A stretch of DNA of 6,568 nt from Dehalococcoidia bacterium UBA5629 (GTDB lineage: Bacteria > Chloroflexota > Dehalococcoidia > GIF9 > UBA5629). Position 1 is the first letter of the stretch, and every line of letters begins with the position of its first letter. Positions 5,534-6,568 of the stretch are shown here, piece after piece. Position numbers and translations under genes: made by a program. The notes beneath the pieces are model-generated. The model saw only the letters and a program-made list of their open reading frames with translations, searched no databases and was not told where the DNA came from. The stretch lies in the NCBI GenBank assembly GCA_002421445.1, contig DIKB01000058.1:1-6568 (forward strand), given 5' to 3'.

Positions 5534-6020
5534 TGCTCGTATTTCCTTTTTGTACGGTAAGTAATACTGAAATTGCGAGAATACAGGTGCCTACCGTGAT
5601 ACATGAATCAGCGACATTGAATGCAGGCCAGTAAACATCACCCCATAAGCGGATATAGATAAAATCGGTAACGTATCCTCGTGCTATTCGATCTATCAGA
5701 TTTCCTGCGGCACCTGCGAAGATGAGCGCCAGAGAGAATCCACCCCAGGAAGCTATACGGACAACATATGGATAAAAACAGATCATTGCGATCAGCCCAG
5801 CAAGCGCAAGAATGCTCAGAATCAGTGTTTGATTGCTGAACAAGCCAAAGGCAGAACCTGTGTTTTGAATATTGAGTATAGTCAGTGAACCGATCGGTGG
5901 AAAGGACTCTCCCATGGACAGTGTTGCTCTAATCCATTGTTTACTGAGTTGGTCCAGCGTGATGAGAATAAGGGCGAGGAGCAGAACTCCTCCTTCGCGT
6001 TTCCAGCTAAACTTAGACAT
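5499..6020 (-). CDS. lspA: Lipoprotein signal peptidase (signal peptidase II)
   Basis: LspA is an inner-membrane aspartic peptidase that cuts prolipoproteins before the lipid-bearing Cys. The start chosen is the ATG at 6020-6018, giving 173 aa, normal for the family. A longer reading from 6134 would add 38 residues overlapping the upstream gene in another frame, which fits no LspA. It has four likely membrane segments (about 10-28, 65-85, 94-110, 138-156). Family motifs are DQLSK (23-27), NTGSAFG (53-59), GNLIDR (106-111), VTDF with catalytic Asp119, and FNVADS with catalytic Asp138. The start overlaps the stop of the DksA/TraR-like gene by 8 bp (ATGTCTAA), suggesting coupled translation; the ribosome site AAAGAAGA is weak. 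Confidence 0.95.
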   Translation of the reverse strand: MSKFSWKREGGVLLLALILITLDQLSKQWIRATLSMGESFPPIGSLTILNIQNTGSAFGLFSNQTLILSILALAGLIAMICFYPYVVRIASWGGFSLALIFAGAAGNLIDRIARGYVTDFIYIRLWGDVYWPAFNVADSCITVGTCILAISVLLTVQKGNTSSAVSGNKNVPD

Positions 6021-6366
6021 TCTTCTTTTGTTTTGCCTTGCAACTGAGACAGAGGTTGGCATAGGGCAACGCTTCAAGCCTTGCTGGCTCGATTGGTTTG
6101 CCGCAATTGTCGCATAAGCCATATGTGCCGGCATCGTATTTTTTTAAAGCATACTCGATCTTTGCCAAATTATTGCTCACCTGGCTTTCGATAGCCAGCT
6201 TTTTCTCAAGCTCAAATACCTCTGTAGCATCCTCCTCTCGTTTGCCGAAAGGGCTGCCTTCCCTTGCCTCGCTTTCTTTGCGTGCACGCTTGATTTCCGC
6301 CAGTTCGTCGCTAAGACGCTGTCGTTCTTTAATCAACTGACTATGAAGCAATATTATCTCTGCCAT
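6013..6366 (-). CDS. DksA/TraR-family C4 zinc-finger protein (YlyA/YteA-like)
   Basis: A 117-aa protein of the DksA/TraR group, some members of which bind RNA polymerase in its secondary channel; the role of short Gram-positive-type members is less clear. The N-terminal half is charged and helical (about 8-35 and 50-75, likely a coiled coil), with acidic residues between (REEDATE, 43-49) where DksA has its tip. The C-terminal zinc finger is complete: Cys85, Cys88, Cys106 and Cys109 in a C-x2-C-x17-C-x2-C pattern. The ATG at 6366 is the only plausible start: an in-frame stop lies at 6402-6400 with no ATG, GTG or TTG between. The Shine-Dalgarno is poor (GGA about nine bases upstream). First gene of an overlapping unit with lspA and rluD. 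Confidence 0.88.
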   Translation of the reverse strand: MAEIILLHSQLIKERQRLSDELAEIKRARKESEAREGSPFGKREEDATEVFELEKKLAIESQVSNNLAKIEYALKKYDAGTYGLCDNCGKPIEPARLEALPYANLCLSCKAKQKKNV

Positions 6367-6401
6367 TGTTCTGATCCGGTCTGATGATGAATTTGAAGAT
6401 T

Positions 6402-6431
6402 ATTCTAATCTATATGAGTCAACAAAAGCAA
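6402..6431 (-). promoter_or_regulatory. Candidate promoter for the dksA-like/lspA/rluD unit
   Basis: On the minus strand TTGCTT (6431-6426) and TAGAAT (6407-6402) are separated by 18 bp, a fair sigma-70-type match. RNA would start near 6395, about 29 nt before the ATG. A nearby TTGACT could be an alternative -35 but lacks a well-spaced -10. Confidence 0.35.
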
Positions 6432-6455
6432 TGCCCTGTTTGTCAGCGTGTCAAG

Positions 6456-6498
6456 ACTCGTTAGAAATGTCCCCTACTTTAACTCGTTAGAAATGTCC
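6456..6498. repeat. Pair of 17-bp direct repeats, possible end of a mobile element
   Basis: ACTCGTTAGAAATGTCC occurs at 6456-6472 and again, identical, at 6482-6498, a 26-bp period. Short repeated terminal motifs of this kind are typical of IS21-type insertion sequence ends, and the motif looks familiar from such ends, but no transposase is in the window. The rest of the edge (6499-6568) has no gene; it holds inverted repeats CCGGT/ACCGG (6500-6517) and CTGGAG/CTCCAG (6542-6563). The element would lie to the right of the window. Confidence 0.45.
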
Positions 6499-6568
6499 TC
6501 CGGTGACCTCATACCGGTAATGCCTGGCTCATGCGTTGAGTCTGGAGGCTGAATCTTCTCCAGGGATG

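Noticed and set aside
5499..6134. Longer lspA with 38 extra N-terminal residues
   Set aside because: The extension overlaps the zinc-finger coding region in another frame and looks unlike LspA; the ATG at 6020 gives the family's normal length and a typical 8-bp overlap.
6456..6498. CRISPR array
   Set aside because: Only two 17-bp copies with a 9-bp gap; repeat and spacer are too short and there is no third unit.

Overview
The window looks like a bacterial chromosome of moderate GC. The organism cannot be named from this sequence. Two clues are available. A DksA/TraR-like zinc-finger gene, lspA and an rluD-type gene lie in that order, as is common in Firmicutes and, I believe, Chloroflexota. 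The amtB-glnK pair is preceded by a direct-repeat operator of the OmpR-type GlnR kind known from Actinobacteria. An anaerobic Chloroflexota-like or Firmicutes-like genome fits, but this is a low-confidence inference.

Layout, left to right. Positions 1-999 are the 3' part of recJ (+). A 203-bp gap carries four 11-bp-spaced GTAAC/GAAAC repeats and a -10 box just before amtB (1203-2426, +), which overlaps glnK (2426-2785, +) by one base. A complete IS4-family element (2805-4208, transposase on -) follows, flanked by a 9-bp target duplication. It has landed in the first arm of the glnK terminator hairpin; an intact copy of the hairpin now lies beyond the element at 4209-4239. Next comes a second operator-promoter built like the one before amtB (repeats from 4299, -10 at 4347), followed by a 64-codon unrecognised ORF (4370-4564, +). 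On the minus strand, a tightly overlapping group reads leftwards: a DksA/TraR-like gene (6366-6013), lspA (6020-5499) and an RluD-family pseudouridine synthase (5533-4601). The right edge (6456-6498) has two copies of a 17-bp direct repeat that resemble the end of another mobile element.

How it fits together. AmtB (ammonium channel) and GlnK (PII protein that gates it) form a nitrogen-status module. The matching operator before the 64-codon ORF suggests it is co-regulated with the module and may be an undescribed small nitrogen-response protein. Before the IS arrived, this ORF lay about 170 bp downstream of glnK. GlnK lacks the usual lysine of the nucleotide-binding loop (Met at position 90). 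The IS carries an inverted repeat that could block translation of transposase from read-through transcripts, like the protection known in IS10 and IS50.
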